Source: Takakia lepidozioides
Taxonomy: Eukaryota > Streptophyta > Takakiopsida > Takakiales > Takakiaceae
Direction: 5' to 3'
DNA: 64,000 nucleotides
Assembly: GCA_030704615.1 (NCBI GenBank)
Contig: CM060734.1
Location: 1,366,001 to 1,430,000, forward strand
Under the pieces are notes generated by a model, which saw nothing but the letters and a program-made list of their open reading frames with translations, was not told the DNA's origin and did not search any database. Below are positions 32,200-44,580 of this stretch, piece by piece. The translations under genes and the position numbers were made by a program. The stretch's first letter is position 1. Each line of letters begins with the position of its first letter.

Positions 32200-33133
32200 C
32201 CTTTTGACAAATCTCCTGTAATAACTGGTTTGCCCAAGGAATCTCCTAGACTTTTAACATTCACTGGTGGTGGAGAGGCTTTAATGGACTCTGTCTTTCT
32301 GGGATCCACAAGGAGTCCCTTCTTACACACAAATGTGTCCCAGAAGCACCCCTGAGTTCACACAGAAAGTACACTTCTCTGGATTCAGGCCCAGACCTCT
32401 CATCCTGCATCTGGCCAAACATAACTCCAATTTATGCAAGTGCTCATCTTAGAGCTGTACACACTGAAATCATCCAAGAATACCTGCATGAAATCATCCA
32501 GATACTCATGAAAAGATTCACTTATCACTCTCTGAAAGGTCGCTGGTGCATTACAAGTCCAAAGGGCATGACTTTGTATGCATAAGCCCCCAGTCTGTGA
32601 TGAAAGCTGTTTCCCTTGGTCTTCTTCTGCCACTTGCACTTGATTATAACCACTGAAGCCATCCATGAATGAGTACATCTCATGGCCTGCCACAGTGTCT
32701 AATACTGCTTCTGTGAATGGCAAAGGGAAAGGATCTTTCTTCGTACAAGCATTCAGCTTCTTATAGTTCACACATACTCTTAGTTTGCCATTCTTCTTGG
32801 GAACTATACAATGGGTGACAACCAAGTTGTATACTCTATTGGGTATATAAACTTAGCCTCAGCCAACTTCTTTATCTCTTCTCCAACCTTCTGTGCGTAG
32901 TTGGGATTCATTCTATACCTCGCCTGCTTGATTGGTACTGACCCTGGTTCCAGTTCAATCTTATGCTGACAGACTTCAGGTGGTATCCCTTTTAGATCCT
33001 CATAGCTCCAAGCAAATACATCTCTGTATTTGATGAACAAGCTTTTAGCTTCTTCGAAGAATTCCGGCTCCAAATCAGCTCCTACTTTCACCATCCTCGG
33101 TTCCTCTTTAGTTCCCACATTTACTTCTCTCAC
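32200..33133 (-). pseudogene. Reverse transcriptase of copy D
   Basis: EPEFFEEAKSLFIKYRDVF at the N-side, then IEYTTWLSPIV, VPKKNGKLRVCVNYKKLN, FMDGFSGYNQV and the active-site block VFLDDFSVYS. Split between two frames near 32,815 and again near 32,450. Confidence 0.85.
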
Positions 33134-33500
33134 TGCTCATCAGCTGTGATTGTCCAACCAGTCACCACTTCATCCTGTAAGCTCACAGTGGCTGGTTCTT
33201 CTAGGATTTCTTTCTCCTTCTCTTTCTTCATAGAAATGTGATGGGTAAATGCTGGTTTCCTCTTCAGTTGGTGTTGCTGTCACTACACCACAGCAGATAC
33301 CTCTCAAACAACTTAGGCTTTCCAGCCGCATCTCTGCAACCTGCTCCCACTCTGGGTGTGCAGCAAATAGGGTAGCTTCCTGCTCCTCATCCAGTCCTCC
33401 TTCCAGTCATACTCTCTGACTCCTCGAGGTCTTCTTGTAGCAGGTAATCTACTAGATTTCTTTGTGGTAATTTGTATCTCGTGTATCCCATTATGCACGG

Positions 33501-33830
33501 TTAGTAACTGAGAATTCCAGTCATGGAATACCCTGGCCTGTTCAGCCACGGACGTCCCAATAATAAGGAGTAAGCCTCCATGACTTCATCCATTTTTAAT
33601 ACAGTTACTGTGATCATAAAGATCATTTTCTGTATCTGTATCTTAACTCCTCTTATTAATCCCAATGGCTGTACACTTCTTTGATCTGCCATTGTTACTG
33701 TAAATGGGGCTGGTTTCATGTTACTTAGACCAAGCTTCTTCCTTAATTGGTCTGTCATGATATTTATCTCCAGAACCACCATCTATCAGTACATCAGTTA
33801 GTTCTGTGCTTCCAATTCTCAATTGGATTA
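33501..33830 (-). pseudogene. Aspartic protease of copy D
   Basis: DGGSG active-site-like motif at about 33,775, then LRKKLGLSNMKPAPFTVTMA and a C-terminal LLLGRPWL. One frame change lies just after the active site. Confidence 0.65.
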
Positions 33831-34025
33831 CTGGCATAGAATCATCAAAGTCCATGACTGGTTTCTCGCCCTTCCGGCTTCACATTATAACTGGTCACCT
33901 TGCTGTTCAGGTCTGTGTTTCCTGTCTCTTGGCAATTCGATTGATTGCTTGATACAGCCTGTGCCTACAATAAGGTGCCACAGCTAATAGCTGTCCAATG
34001 GTAATTTCTGCTTTGGTCTGACATA

Positions 34026-36960
34026 TTACTTCAGCCAAAGTCTCTTCATTACTTTGCATGTCTGCATCTTCTTTTTTCCTTTCTTCCTCTCCTCCCTTCT
34101 TTTTTCTCCATCCGAATCAGAGGAATCTGCCACAGGAATATCAGTACTCTTTTGCATTTCCCTTATAGTATCTGCCACTTCCTTGTGCAGTTCCTTCTCA
34201 TCTTTCCAAGTCTCTTCATCTTCAGGCATATCATTGCCACTTCCATCTCATCTTCTTCCTCTTCTACTGGAGGTATTAGTTTGGCTTTACTTCTTGTTAC
34301 TATCATTGTACTTACTTCTGGTACAACACATGGCCTAACCATGTGAGCTGCCACCACTGGGCCCTCATTCACAGGAGCTCTCATCTCATTCTGGTGTCTT
34401 ATCCAGAATGAACAGGCTGCCTTGCGATGTCCTGGCTGATTACAATAGTAACATAGCTCTTCACCATTGGGTCCTCGCCCTTGGTCTGTTCTTGGATTAT
34501 TTCTATAATCCTGATTCCCGGCTGGTAATTCCCCCTTGGATTACCCTGATAGTTGCCTCTGGAATTTCCTTGGTAATTCCCTCTTGAATTACCTCTCCCT
34601 TCCATGCCATTGTTATAACCACCAGACCTACTACCATAGTGGTCCTGATCATTGTTTCTTCTTGGCTGGGGCTGCACCTGATGCACCCTTACTTGCCTAG
34701 GTTCTCTTGCAGCTGTCCTTCTGTTGTAGTAACAATTCTCAGTAGAATGGTTATCCATTTTACAGATAGTACAGTGTTTCTCCTTCATGTGGCATTCTGT
34801 GGTGGTATGGCCTTCATTCTGGCACTTTGCACACCATACACCCTTCCTCCAATGTGTTGCAGCCTCTGTGGCATACTTCTTCAAGATTTCTTCCAATTTT
34901 TTTTCATAGTTATCCCTCTTCAACTTCTCCTTTCTCTTACTCTTTCTTTTTAGTTCTTGCTCTTCTTTCTTCTTCATCTGACTCATCCTCAGAGTCCTCA
35001 TCTCCTTTTTCTCTCTCTCCTGAGCATTCCCAATTGCTCAATTCTGTTCGCAGTTTCAAATGCCTCCTCCACTGTATTATGGGGTAACATATCCACTTTC
35101 TTTTGCAACTCTGGTCTTAGTCCACTCACAAACCAAGTCTTCTGTAAACCGGGCTGGTACTGCAGCCAGCTTTTTCATCATCAATTCCATCTTCTCCATA
35201 TACTCTTCAACAGTTTCATGCTTCTTCTGCTTCAGCTGTTGTAAACTTCCATACACTTCATCCTCAGTTTTACTTGTCCTGAACCTATTTCGAAATGCTT
35301 GTATTCAAGCCATTCCAGGTTAGGAAATGATTATCAGGAATCTTGCATACCATTCACTTGCTTTCTTGATAAGTGAACAAGGAAACAGTCTCATCTTGGC
35401 ATCATCGCCATTCTCATTGTTCACTATACACATGTGCTCAAATTGGCTAATGTGTACATCGGGATCCCCTTTTCCTGAATATATTGGAAAGGGTGGTTTT
35501 GCCCGTGTTGGTTGTAACGCCATCTGTGGCCCTACCTTCTGCCCACTGACAGGTGCTGGCACCCTTGCTGGTGCTGGTCCTTCTGGACCTGTTGTTTTTG
35601 TGGTGGATCTTCCACCAAGTGGTGGCCCTTGAGCACTCCCTGCTTCTGGCCCACGATATTCACAGTATTCCCAGCTTCAGTTGCACTACTTCCCACACTC
35701 CCTGTCCCCCCAGAGCCAGATCCAGGCAGCCCGCCTGATCCCCCTGAGCCGACACCTTCGTTGGCCTGTGATCCAAGTGCTCCACTTGATCCAGGTCCAA
35801 CGGGTTGGGATGTCCTGGTTGTAGTCTCAACCTCAGCTGTTGGGTCTACTTCTTCATATTCTTCTCTTTCTAATTTCTTCTCTCTGTTTTCATCCTCCAA
35901 GTTCTGCCCTTGGGTTTCTTCTTCACTCATGTAACTCAACTGTAATGGTGTTGGAGAGTCTGAACTCTCCGTTGGCTCTGCCACATCCTCTTCTCCTTCT
36001 TCACCTTCTGCTTCAGAAACTGGAGTTCCTGCTTTTGGTGTTCCATGCCAACTCTTATCAAAGATTTCTGTCAAATCTTTTATCCAAGGATGTACCTCAG
36101 ATCTTTCACCTCGTGATTTGATCTTCTTCCTGTACCAATTCCCTTAATCTTTCTTGCAAAGAAACAGAAGGAGTGGCATCCAACTCTAGTTCTTCCGGTA
36201 TAGGTGATGTACTCTTTGATCTTAATGGTGTGAGAGGTCCAGATGATTCCCCTATGTCTATTCCTCTCTCCCAAAGATATGGATAATTAGCTTTCAGATA
36301 GCTTTCTCTTTTTGCTGAATATCTCTGTCGTCTAGCTTCTCTTTCATCACTCATGTCCCATGTCTTCATTTCTTTTAATGTGGCAATAACCAAAACTCTC
36401 TTCTGTAATATCTCTCGTATGCCTGGGTTTCTTTCAAGCTTCAATGCGCACCCTTGGCATACTGAAGTCTCCGTTACCATATAACCATATGGCAAACAAG
36501 TCTGAAAAGCTGTTCTTGGTGTGAGTTTGATCCCAAAATATCCTTTGGAATCCAATTCTTTACCAGTACAAAGCTCTTCATGCATATGAGTAAAACATTC
36601 ACCTTTCTTTCTTCCCAGCCTTCAAACTCTACTCGTTTAATGGATAGCAATGCTATCACATAAACCAATGTTGGTAACCAACGTGCTCTTTCTCTACAGG
36701 CTACCTGATAAATCTTTATCACTCCTTTCTCCAGACCCCATTCTGGGTCAGCATCATGCACTCGTTTAAGAATATTTTCTTTACAACCGTCTGGCAATTC
36801 CAAGAACCTTTGAAAGAATTGTTTGGACAATCTTTCTTCCTTCGTTCCACAGGGAATTTGATTCACTTCAAATTCTTTAATGGTCCAACCACCATGATCC
36901 CACCAGATGCCTGTCACATCTAGTTGTTCATGTCTCAGGTCCCCAGTATGGTCGCCAAAT
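34026..36960 (-). pseudogene. gag region of copy D
   Basis: From the primer site inward: IWWDHGGWTIKEFEVNQ, LSKQFFQRFLELPDGCKE and ERGIDIGESSGPLTPL, then an acidic Ser/Gly/Thr-rich linker and the capsid core (FPIYSGKGDPDVHISQFEHM, about 35.5-35.35 kb). Next come knuckles CAKCQNEGHTTTEC and CTICKMDNHSTENC, an NSRGNYQG repeat and an acidic tail (VEEEEDEMEVAM). Homologous throughout to copy C but with a different set of indels. Confidence 0.82.
36940..36959 (-). promoter_or_regulatory. Primer-binding-site region of copy D
   Basis: Minus strand TTTGGCGACCATACTGGGG directly follows the LTR end GCGCGACA. The same block follows the LTR of copy C. The cognate tRNA was not identified. Confidence 0.7.
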
Positions 36961-37904
36961 GTCGCGCGGCTTTTACCCATCCCTTCGCTATTCGAGGCGG
37001 AAACTCCAAGATAGAAGAGTTGGAAATCTCTAAGTACTCAGCCCGCGCAGAACAATCAGTCATGACCTACAGCTAGTGTATCATGGGGGTGTTTCCTATT
37101 TGTTTCCCTTTTGGTATTCATGTTAGCTATCTTATCATTGATAATTAAGTATCAGTTTGCTTTATCAATCTATTGGATTCCATTAGCTCATCCATTCATT
37201 TCACAGCTTCACTCAGATCTCTCTACACAATGTGATTGTATCGTAAAAGTATCCGATTATGATTTATCAGGTATCAGGCCGAAGCCATTGTGTCTCTAAT
37301 CTGCTCTACAATATCATCATCTCTCTATCTTCACTTCCGTTCCTCATCTCTGCCCGATCCCCTCTCCTCTATCACCAAGAAGTCCTCCTCCGAATGATCC
37401 CTCAATTCCTCGTTTCTCCCTTTATCTTCCTATCCGCGGTTCTAACCGTTTCCCTCACTAACCGTCGTCTGTGAACTAACATGTTCCCTTCGCAGGTGTT
37501 GTTCCCCACAGTCGTTCCCTGTCCTACTCTTCGTTCCCTATGATCGTGACAGCTGTGTCAAGCTGTGACTGGCTGTGTGAAACTGTGACGGGCTGTGACT
37601 GGCTGTGCGACTGTGTTTGGCTGTGTCGGGCTGTGACTGGCTGTGTGGCTGTGCCAGGCTGTGTCGGCTGTGTCGGCTGTGTCTGTTGTGACGACTGTGA
37701 CGGGCTGTGTTGGCTGTGTGGGCTGTGACGACTGTGACGGCTGTGTTGGCTGTGTCGGCTGTGACGACTGTGACGGCTGTGTAACCCCCTTCTACAGTGC
37801 GCTGCTGTCACCCCTAAGGCTCCTGTTGGTCTCAGTCTGTGCAAAAATTAAGGGTACCCTACAGATCCCTTATAAGTGTCTAAGTCCCCGACAGTCCTCT
37901 AACA
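36960..37904 (-). repeat. 5' LTR of copy D
   Basis: TGTTAGAGGACTG ... GCGCGACA on the minus strand. It pairs with 24,860-25,776, with small length differences mostly in the GGCTGTGAC-rich block (37,540-37,790). Confidence 0.92.
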
Positions 37905-37909
37905 AGTAA
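37905..37909. repeat. Target-site duplication of copy D (AGTAA), right
   Basis: Matches 24,855-24,859. Confidence 0.85.
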
Positions 37910-37992
37910 GACTTACCTTCATATATAGAATTAATCTAGGTTTTCCAGATATCCTCTAAACTGTTGTGTGTGATTTGCCCAATAACTAGGCC

Positions 37993-38475
37993 TCAGGAGG
38001 GCTTGGGCTTTTGGCTCAGCCTTAAGACTTTCAAAGTTGGTAAACAGAGGTACAGGCACAATTCCTTGATAGATTTGAAGAGAGCGTCTCTTTGGTGAGA
38101 GAACCCCGGACAGTGTATCAGAAAATGAATATTGTCTTCAGATTGCCCACACAACGGGCAGTTGCACTCTCCCTTTCCTCTCTGCTTCTGTTTGCTGTTC
38201 AAAGGTAGGCTTCCTGCCTTGAGTTTAAATTTCAGTCTAGTGCCGAGAGTGGGTAGACCCTTGAGGTCATCCAAGATGTCCTCCCCCATGTCACTGACTG
38301 GAAACAAGTTCACGGAAGTTTTCTGCCTAACTTCATTTTCATCAGACAATCTCATGGCAACAGACATGGCTTTGGACACTACAGCCTCTAAGTCAGATTT
38401 ATCAACCCATATTGTAGATCCGTACTCCAAGGCAGGTCTAATAATGCGACAAAGCATGGTTTTCTTAACCTCAGA
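37993..38475 (-). pseudogene. C-terminal fragment of a non-LTR (LINE) reverse transcriptase
   Basis: Reads LCRIIRPALEYGSTIWV, followed by NCPLCGQSEDNIHFLIHCPGF, which is the CPLC..E...H....C knuckle typical of the region after the RT domain in LINE ORF2 proteins. The frame ends at 37,993. No RT catalytic core is present, so it is a 5'-truncated copy. Confidence 0.75.
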
Positions 38476-38575
38476 GTTGACCTCTCTGCAGAAAAAATTA
38501 AAAAGAGAGAGGGAGAGGGAAGATACTTTTTGTCATGTCAAGACAAAGACAGGACCCCTAGGGTCGTTGTCATGA

Positions 38576-39902
38576 AAGAATAAATAGACATATCAGCCAC
38601 TTAACAGTGGCACCATCCATCAACCATCAAGCTTAGAAAATCCAGAATTACATCCATGCACAGTAATGTGTTCATGTCAGTATGATTCATAATCCAGAGA
38701 GTATGCCACTGATGCTGATTGACCACCAGTCAAGATCATGATACACTTACATAGGTCTAGGTGGGATGGCGGGTACTTGGCCATATTTTGGCCTTGATGT
38801 GGTGCAGGTCACATAGTCATACAGATTTACTGTCTGCAAGCTGTAATCCAAGCATACTTACTAAAACCCCATGGGTATCATGGAGGTTTTTCCTGAAATA
38901 GAAAGGAACACTTGGATATCATAGATTTAAATACCTTGCCTTGCGAGTATTTGTTTAGACTGGTGTGCAGTACAGCTTGCCCCCACAGGGGATGTGGATA
39001 TGTCTGGTAAGTGTTCCAGAACACCCCTATACCTTTATTTCTTGCTACAGCTGAAAATCAAAGCTCATGACAAAGCAAGGTAAATATAAAGGACTACATA
39101 CACATCCTGTGACAGTATATGGTACTGTCAGTACACCCTTCACATCATTCCACATTTGACCATGTCATTACACCATGTCCAGGGGGTATTTCCACTTGAC
39201 CACCCTGGCTGCTCAAAAACCACTTACCATTTATATTACTGCCATATTTCAATGTCAGCCGAAATAGCCACAAGCAGAAACTTCACCATACCCTGGCCTA
39301 AGCATCTAGCTAACAAAGCCATCTGGGTTGGAACATAACAGGGGTCTTTTACCAACAGAGGTACCCGAGTAGCTGCAGCAAACAGTTCCTTGCAGCCTCT
39401 CAATTTGTTTCCAACTACCATAAGGTAAGCAAAACAAACTAGGGCCTGGAAAACAGATGTGTGTCTCTCACACAAGCCATCATAAACCCGGCTGTCACAT
39501 CATAGCAGAGGTTTTCCACTGGCTGGGCCGAACTAGCCCATCGTAGAAAGCATTATACTTGTTCTTCAAAAATCAAGGAAGGAAAGAGGCAGGATCAAGA
39601 AAAACCATAGAGTAGTTTAGTTTTTCAACATTTTAGGATGAGTCCTTGGCAAACGATTCCTTCCCCTGCTCTGCAATCCCACTTGACATCCAGCAGCACC
39701 TAGACATCAGAATATTAAGTGGAAGCCCTCACTTGTGCCCGTCCCAAAAACAACCACAACGCATTGTGAGTTAGTGAGGATGCACGAGGTGAGTAGCAGG
39801 CTTCCACACTTGTTATCGAGGTCAAATACACTTCAATCTAAGCGCAGAGAATGCCAAAGGAAACAAGGAAGCAAAATCAACAGAAAAATAATATTTTTTA
39901 CT
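38576..39902. other. No recognisable gene
   Basis: AT-richer sequence between the LINE fragment and the MULE2 terminus. Only short unconvincing open frames are present and no repeat structure was noticed. Confidence 0.4.
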
Positions 39903-39960
39903 GGAGGTTAGCTATTTCATGAGCGTGAGCGGCATGAGCGGAGTAGCAAGACAATCGGTT
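39903..39960 (+). repeat. Putative left terminal repeat of MULE2
   Basis: The GCTATTTCATGAGC and GCGTGAGCGGCATGAGC blocks correspond to GCTATTCCGTGAGCC of the MULE1 left end and GCGTGAGCGGCACGA near the MULE1 right end. The exact first base is uncertain because the partner end is not in the window. Confidence 0.55.
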
Positions 39961-40124
39961 TTCATGAACAGAAGTACAAATTTTGGAAATAAAAAACATT
40001 TAAAAAACATTATTTTTAATGGAATGTGTCAGAAAAAAAAAAACCAATATAATATTCATTGTTTGAAGTAAAAATTGTAGTTTTGAGAGCCGTGCTCATG
40101 ATATTACGTCTTCCACTCATGCGA

Positions 40125-40390
40125 ATTCCGAGCGATATCTGCAAAAATGGCGCCGAATTTCGCAGTAATAGGTTCCGCAACCGGAGAAATCTGCGACGTA
40201 TTTCGCGGTAATAGGTGTCTCCGGCGAAAAATGGTGCTGAATTTCGCGGCTATAGGTCCCAACATGGCAGGTGTGTAAGCCCAAAATTTGGAAATGTGGC
40301 GCCGAATTTCGGTACATGGTGCCGGGGATTGCATAGATGTTGGGCAGTTCTTGGGCCATGTAACTAGAGATTCGGCGCCATTTTTTCAGA
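40125..40390. repeat. Subterminal repeats of MULE2 with GGCGCCGAATTTC core
   Basis: Four to five copies of GCGCCGAATTTCG or near variants, and GCGGTAATAGG motifs (compare CCTATTTCCGC in MULE1). The same GGCGCC-AATTTCC core builds the MULE2 arrays 20 kb to the right. Confidence 0.65.
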
Positions 40391-40635
40391 CATCGGACTT
40401 GCGGTACTCGACGAGACCTCCTCAGGCAACATCACGGGACCACGAGGGAGCATGCGAATATTCTTGTCAGCTCGCCATGAATCCTCTTCTCCGCCAAGTG
40501 CCTCATCACGTCTTCGTCTCACTGGACGGGTGTGAACATCTCCTTCCAAGTGTTGGCCACTTCGAAGCAATGGCGTGTCCCGAAGGCCCTCTCGCAAGGC
40601 TGCCGCCCACTTGCGAGGATTCTTTGATCTGGAGG
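40364..40635 (-). pseudogene. C-terminal part of the MULE2 transposase
   Basis: Begins exactly at the insertion site of the A/B retroelement. It reads ASRSKNPRKWAAALREGL, PLLRSGQHLEGDV and an Arg-rich stretch. MULE1 has ASRSGVPSKMARALNR..PLQSRIPHLEG at the same place. It ends at 40,364, much earlier than MULE1, whose protein continues about 250 residues further. Confidence 0.65.
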
Positions 40636-40639
40636 CAGT
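40636..40639. repeat. Target-site duplication CAGT (left) of the A/B insertion
   Basis: CAGT precedes TGTCAAG at 40,640 and recurs at 57,673-57,676 after ..GCACGACA. Removing the insertion with one CAGT restores the MULE2 transposase frame. Confidence 0.75.
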
Positions 40640-40889
40640 TGTCAAGTTATTTTACCACTAGTGTGAAACTAGCTAGGAAATAGCTAGCTTTTACATATTG
40701 ACATTTGGGATTGGCCCAAGTGTCAATCCAGGGGTCAAGGCAGATTTAGGCCCTGGAGTGGTTATCTTCACGGCAAGCGCGGAAGGCTCATCTTTCTCGA
40801 GTTGAGCCTCACCGCGCCTAGCTATGGCGCCGTAGTGTGGATTCCCCATGGCGTGGGGTGCACTTGGCTTGACTTGTATTTGAGTGATG

Positions 40890-40906
40890 AGGTTATATAT
40901 GCATGA
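40890..40906 (+). promoter_or_regulatory. TATA-like element in the LTR of copy A
   Basis: GGTTATATATGCATGAG, about 250 bp downstream of the LTR start. It is conserved in the copies near 46,270 and 57,220 (inverse). A plausible U3 promoter. Confidence 0.5.
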
Positions 40907-41659
40907 GTTTATGCTTCAGATTTGTGAGCTCGTGCTTGTATTCTTCTTCTTTATCACTCGAGAAAGATGAGCTCGTATTTTTGTGAGTGCCAGATACGAG
41001 TTAGTTGTAGCACTTGTGGTTTTTGCTTGAGAATGAGAGAAACCAAGTTGTTATGCAAGGAGCACCGTGGAGCTCTTGGTTGTTAGAAGCGGAGGCGATG
41101 TGGGTTACAAGGTGGTAGACCTTGGCATTCGATCTTCAGCTTCAGAGATGAAAGCACCATGCTGCAGGTAATTCCAGAGCACCTTGATGGTTTCAGATTG
41201 TGTACATGCATGAGCAAGCACGATTGGGAAGAGGACCAGTCAAGAGCAGGTTATAGTGGCTTTGGTGGCAAAGCTGAGAACTGGACTTGGGAATGCGAGC
41301 TTTCATTGTGTGAAGGATTGCAAGACCAAGCGAAAGGGCTGATTTGGCTTGGGGCAAATCAGTGCACTTTGTGGAGTATGGTGAGATTGGGTTTCAATCT
41401 CGAGCTCCAGCATTGAGAGGGCTCTTGTCATGGCAAGAACAGGGCTGGAACAGGAGCTAAGAGGTACGGCAAGGCCATGGAATGTGCACCTAGGGTTTCA
41501 GAGCTTGGAAGAAGAGCTCTTGCACCACAAGAGAAGTGTCTTGTGGCTGGAAATGTAAGCCTTAGGGTTTCAGGAGCTTGGCAAAGGCTGTGGAGTGCTT
41601 AGTCTTGTCTTAGAGAGCATCAAGGAGCCAAGGAGCCAAGATAGGGGGCTGATATCTCT

Positions 41660-42010
41660 TGTGTGAAGATGTTGCATGTGTGGAGCATGTATTCAGCTCA
41701 TTGAAGCTTCCATCTTCAAGCTTGGAGGGCAAGCAAGGAAGAGGGAAGGGCTGACTTCCCTTATGTGAGGGCAATGCATGTGTGGAGCATGCTATCAGCC
41801 TGGTGAAGGCTTGCACTTTCAGGTGTGGGAGTGCAAGAAAAGAAGGAAGGGGCTGGTTTCCCTGTAGGGCATGTGGAGCATGCTTTCAGCCTGCTGAAGC
41901 TTGTATTTTCAGGTTTGTGGGTGCAAGAAATGAAGCAAAGGAGCTGATTCTCTTATGGTGAGAGTGGGGCATGTGTGGAGCATGCCTTCAGCCCATTGAG
42001 GCTCTTGTTT
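41660..42010 (+). repeat. About 100-bp tandem repeat in the leader of copy A
   Basis: Four units share GCATGTGTGGAGCATG, a CAGCC..TGAAGCTT block and a GGCTGATTTCC-like end. The inverse array in copy B is at 56,100-56,470. Confidence 0.7.
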
Positions 42011-42479
42011 TCAAGCTTTAGAGAGCTAGAACGGAAGGTCTAGGGCTGGTTTCCACTTGGAGTGAAAGAAAAGCACTTGTAGGGCCTATGTGAGTTGGGG
42101 TTTCAACTTCAAGCTTGAAGGGAGCGCAACTCTTGAAGCAGCAGGTGTAGGGGCTGGAATAGGCTCTAAGATAGATGGTATGGCCAAGGAGAGTGCTTGA
42201 ATGAGTGCTCACAAGGGTTGGGAACCAGCAGGGCTTGGTTGTTTGCCATTGAGTTTAGTGGCGTGTTTGGGGAGGCTAAGTGAGAAAGAAGGCTTGGTTT
42301 GTGGCAACCACCTCATGGCTTAGGGCTACTATGGTGTGTGTGGGAGCCGAAAGAGCAAGAATACCTTGCTGATTTCCTCACAACCACCATAGCTCGGTGG
42401 AAAGAAGCCTAGAGTCCAAGAGACACAAACCCTAGCTTGGCGTGGCTAAACCCCTTGGAGAAATGGCTAAACTGCCAGA

Positions 42480-43190
42480 GCGGCCATGGATGGGGCTGTG
42501 ACGGGCTGTGCCGGTGGCCTTTTGGGGCTGTGATGGGCTGTGAGGGGCTGTGACAGGCTGTGCCGGTGGCCTTTGGGGCTGTGAGGGGCTGTGACAAGCC
42601 GTGCCTGAGCCTTTGGGGCTGTTGAGGGGCTGTGTCAGGCCGTGCCTGAGCCTTTGGGGCTGTGAGGGGCTGTGACAGAGCCGTACCTGAGGCCTTTGGG
42701 GCTGTGAGGGGCTGTGTCAGGCCGTGCCTGAGGCCTTTGGGGCTGTGAGGGGCTGTGGCGAGCTGTGACGGGCTGTGAGGGGCTATGCCAGTGGCCTGTG
42801 GGGCTGTGACGGGCTGTGCGGGGCTGTGACAGGCTATGCCTAGTGGCCTGTGGGGCTGTGACGGGCTGTGCGGGGCTATGACAGGCTGTGCCCAGTGGCC
42901 TTTGGGGTGTGAGGGGCTGTGACAAGCCGTGCCTGAGGCCTTTGGGGCTGTGACGGGCTGTGAGAGGCTATGTCAGGCCGTGCCTGAGGCCTTTGGGGCT
43001 GTGACGGGCTGTGCGGGGCTGTGACAGGCTGTGGCGAGCTGTGACGGGCTATGAGGGGCTGTGACAGGCTGTGCCCAGTGGCCTGTGGGACTGTGACGGC
43101 TGTGACCAGTGAGCTGTGTGGGCCTGTGCTGGTCTGTGGTGGCCCGTGTTGACCTGTGGACGGCCTGTGCTGACTCGTGGAGGCACTGGT
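42480..43190 (+). repeat. GGCTGTGACGGGCTGTG tandem repeat in the leader of copy A
   Basis: Dozens of 8-12 bp units (ctgtgacggg, ctgtgagggg) arranged in 30-60 bp higher-order units with CAGTGGCCTTTGGGG. It gives spurious Pro/Ser/Gln-rich ORFs. The counterpart in copy B is 54,880-55,640. Confidence 0.85.
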
Positions 43191-43679
43191 GGATTGCCTA
43201 AGGACTGGCATGTGGTCTTGAAGGCCGAATTTTGAAGCTCGTGGAGGGCGGTTTTAGGAGTATCTTCATGATATTCCCATGGTCATGCAAGTGAGGGAAG
43301 AGAGGAGAGGAAGAGTGTTGGGATGAGGGCATGCTGGGGTTAGGCATTGCTTTAGCTTCTCTTCCTCGTAGTTTCCACCCTCTCATTAGGCCAAGACCTT
43401 TCCGTAGGTGGAGGCAAGAGTCAATCCGGGTTTGGGCTGGGGTGTCCTTGCAGGAGCAACGCCGGGGAGTTGTTTTTGGTGTGGGGGAGTTGTCGTTCTG
43501 ATTTCTTGTGTTTGGATCCCCTCCATACCTGCATGCTTCACTGTGCGCCATGTTAGTTTTGTGTGGGCGCTTGTTTTTATAGGTGATTGGTCCGGATTTG
43601 ATCACCGGCCAGTCCTAGAACATGCTGTCGATGGTGAGGCTGGGGTGATGACCAGCCAGACCATCATTGTTTCTCCTGT

Positions 43680-44580
43680 GGTGAGGTTGGAACCTCAACA
43701 TGCTCAAGGCAATAAGGGGGCTCAGGTGAAGCTCAAGGAAGGGCAGAGAGGACCTCAGATGCAGGGGTCTCTCCCTTCATTTGCTGGCCAACAACGGGCA
43801 GATGTGGTGTGCTGGACATGTGGAGGACCCCATGTCAAGAAGGATTGCCCAGAGGGAGGCAAAGGGCCGGCACATGCACAGCCTGCATAGTTGCAGTGTA
43901 GGCATTGTAGCAAGCACGGGCATGGAGAGGCCCAGTGTTATGGTTTGCATCCTGAGTTGCACCCAGGCCAATTCCAAGGGAACAATGGTGGCCGGGGGCG
44001 AGGTGGAGCAGCCCAGAGAGGACGAGGTGGCCAGCCACGAGGTGCAGGCCAAGGGCAAGCTCAACATGGCCAAGGACGCGGAGGTCAAGGTGTTGACTAA
44101 GGCATGGTCAACCGGCTTCAGCAGCTAGAGCAGAGGCTTGCTGTCATGGCTACAGCTCAGGTGGTACCGGCTCTAAGGCCGGATGGTCCACCTCCTGCTC
44201 TTGAGGGAGGAGATATGGGAGGCATGGGATTCATGTGTGGAGCAGCACTACCACTAGTGCAGGTGGAGTCTGCTGCAGCCGTGACTCGAGGAGCAGCACG
44301 AGTTCCTGAGCCACGAGGTGCAGAGGTGGAGTTGGATCCAGAGCGTGAGGAGGCAAGCCGTCAGGCTAGGCTTCCTCAGTCATTCACATTGGCGGAGACA
44401 GTGTCGACGCCATCCATGGCACCTAGTTCTCGCCGACTGTTACCGAGGTGGAGGTTACTATGCCATTGGGGAGAGCTACACGGGTAGCACCACTACCTAG
44501 TGTCGCCAAGGCTACGGCAGCTAGTGTGCTGCTAGGAGCAGCCACATCTGTGTGTCAAGCTCCATTGTTCTCGGCTACCA
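43680..44580 (+). pseudogene. Nucleocapsid region of defective copy A
   Basis: After a deletion that removes about 1.1 kb of gag relative to B, the frame resumes with AQGNKGAQVKLKEGQRGPQM and the knuckle CWTCGGPHVKKDCPEG. A TAG follows, then the second knuckle altered to CRHCSKHGHGEAQC. Frame shifts follow. Confidence 0.8.

Larger units (their letters stand above)
24860..37904 (-). mobile_element. Retrotransposon copy D: complete 13.0-kb Ty3/gypsy element
   Basis: Structurally intact on the minus strand. It has a 5' LTR (37,904-36,960), a primer-site-like TGGCGACCATACTGGGG just inside, gag, protease, RT, RNase H and integrase, then a 4.6-kb additional coding region. It ends with a polypurine tract GAGGGGGAAGGGTAA and the 3' LTR (25,776-24,860), with AGTAA duplications on both sides. 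LTR ends are TG..CA. RNase H and integrase follow RT, the Ty3 order. Most ORFs carry indels, so coding autonomy is probably lost. Confidence 0.92.
40640..43610 (+). repeat. LTR and long leader of copy A
   Basis: Starts TGTCAAGTTATTTTACC. A TATA-like ggTTATATATGCATGAG lies 250 bp in. The remainder is a long untranslated leader with two repeat zones. Inverse copies occur at 54,480-57,483 (full) and 46,221-46,528 (first 308 bp only). I could not fix where the LTR ends, because no clear primer-binding site was found. Confidence 0.65.

Noticed and set aside
42409-43211. Ser/Gln/Pro/His-rich open frames in the copy A leader (also 54,859-55,691 and 30,014-30,353)
   Set aside because: Pure translation of CTGTGA-type minisatellites.
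43600-43640. Primer-binding site beginning TGGTCCGGATTTG in copies A and B
   Set aside because: The matching tRNA 3' end would have an impossible spacing between T-loop and CCA, so I do not assign the LTR border from it.
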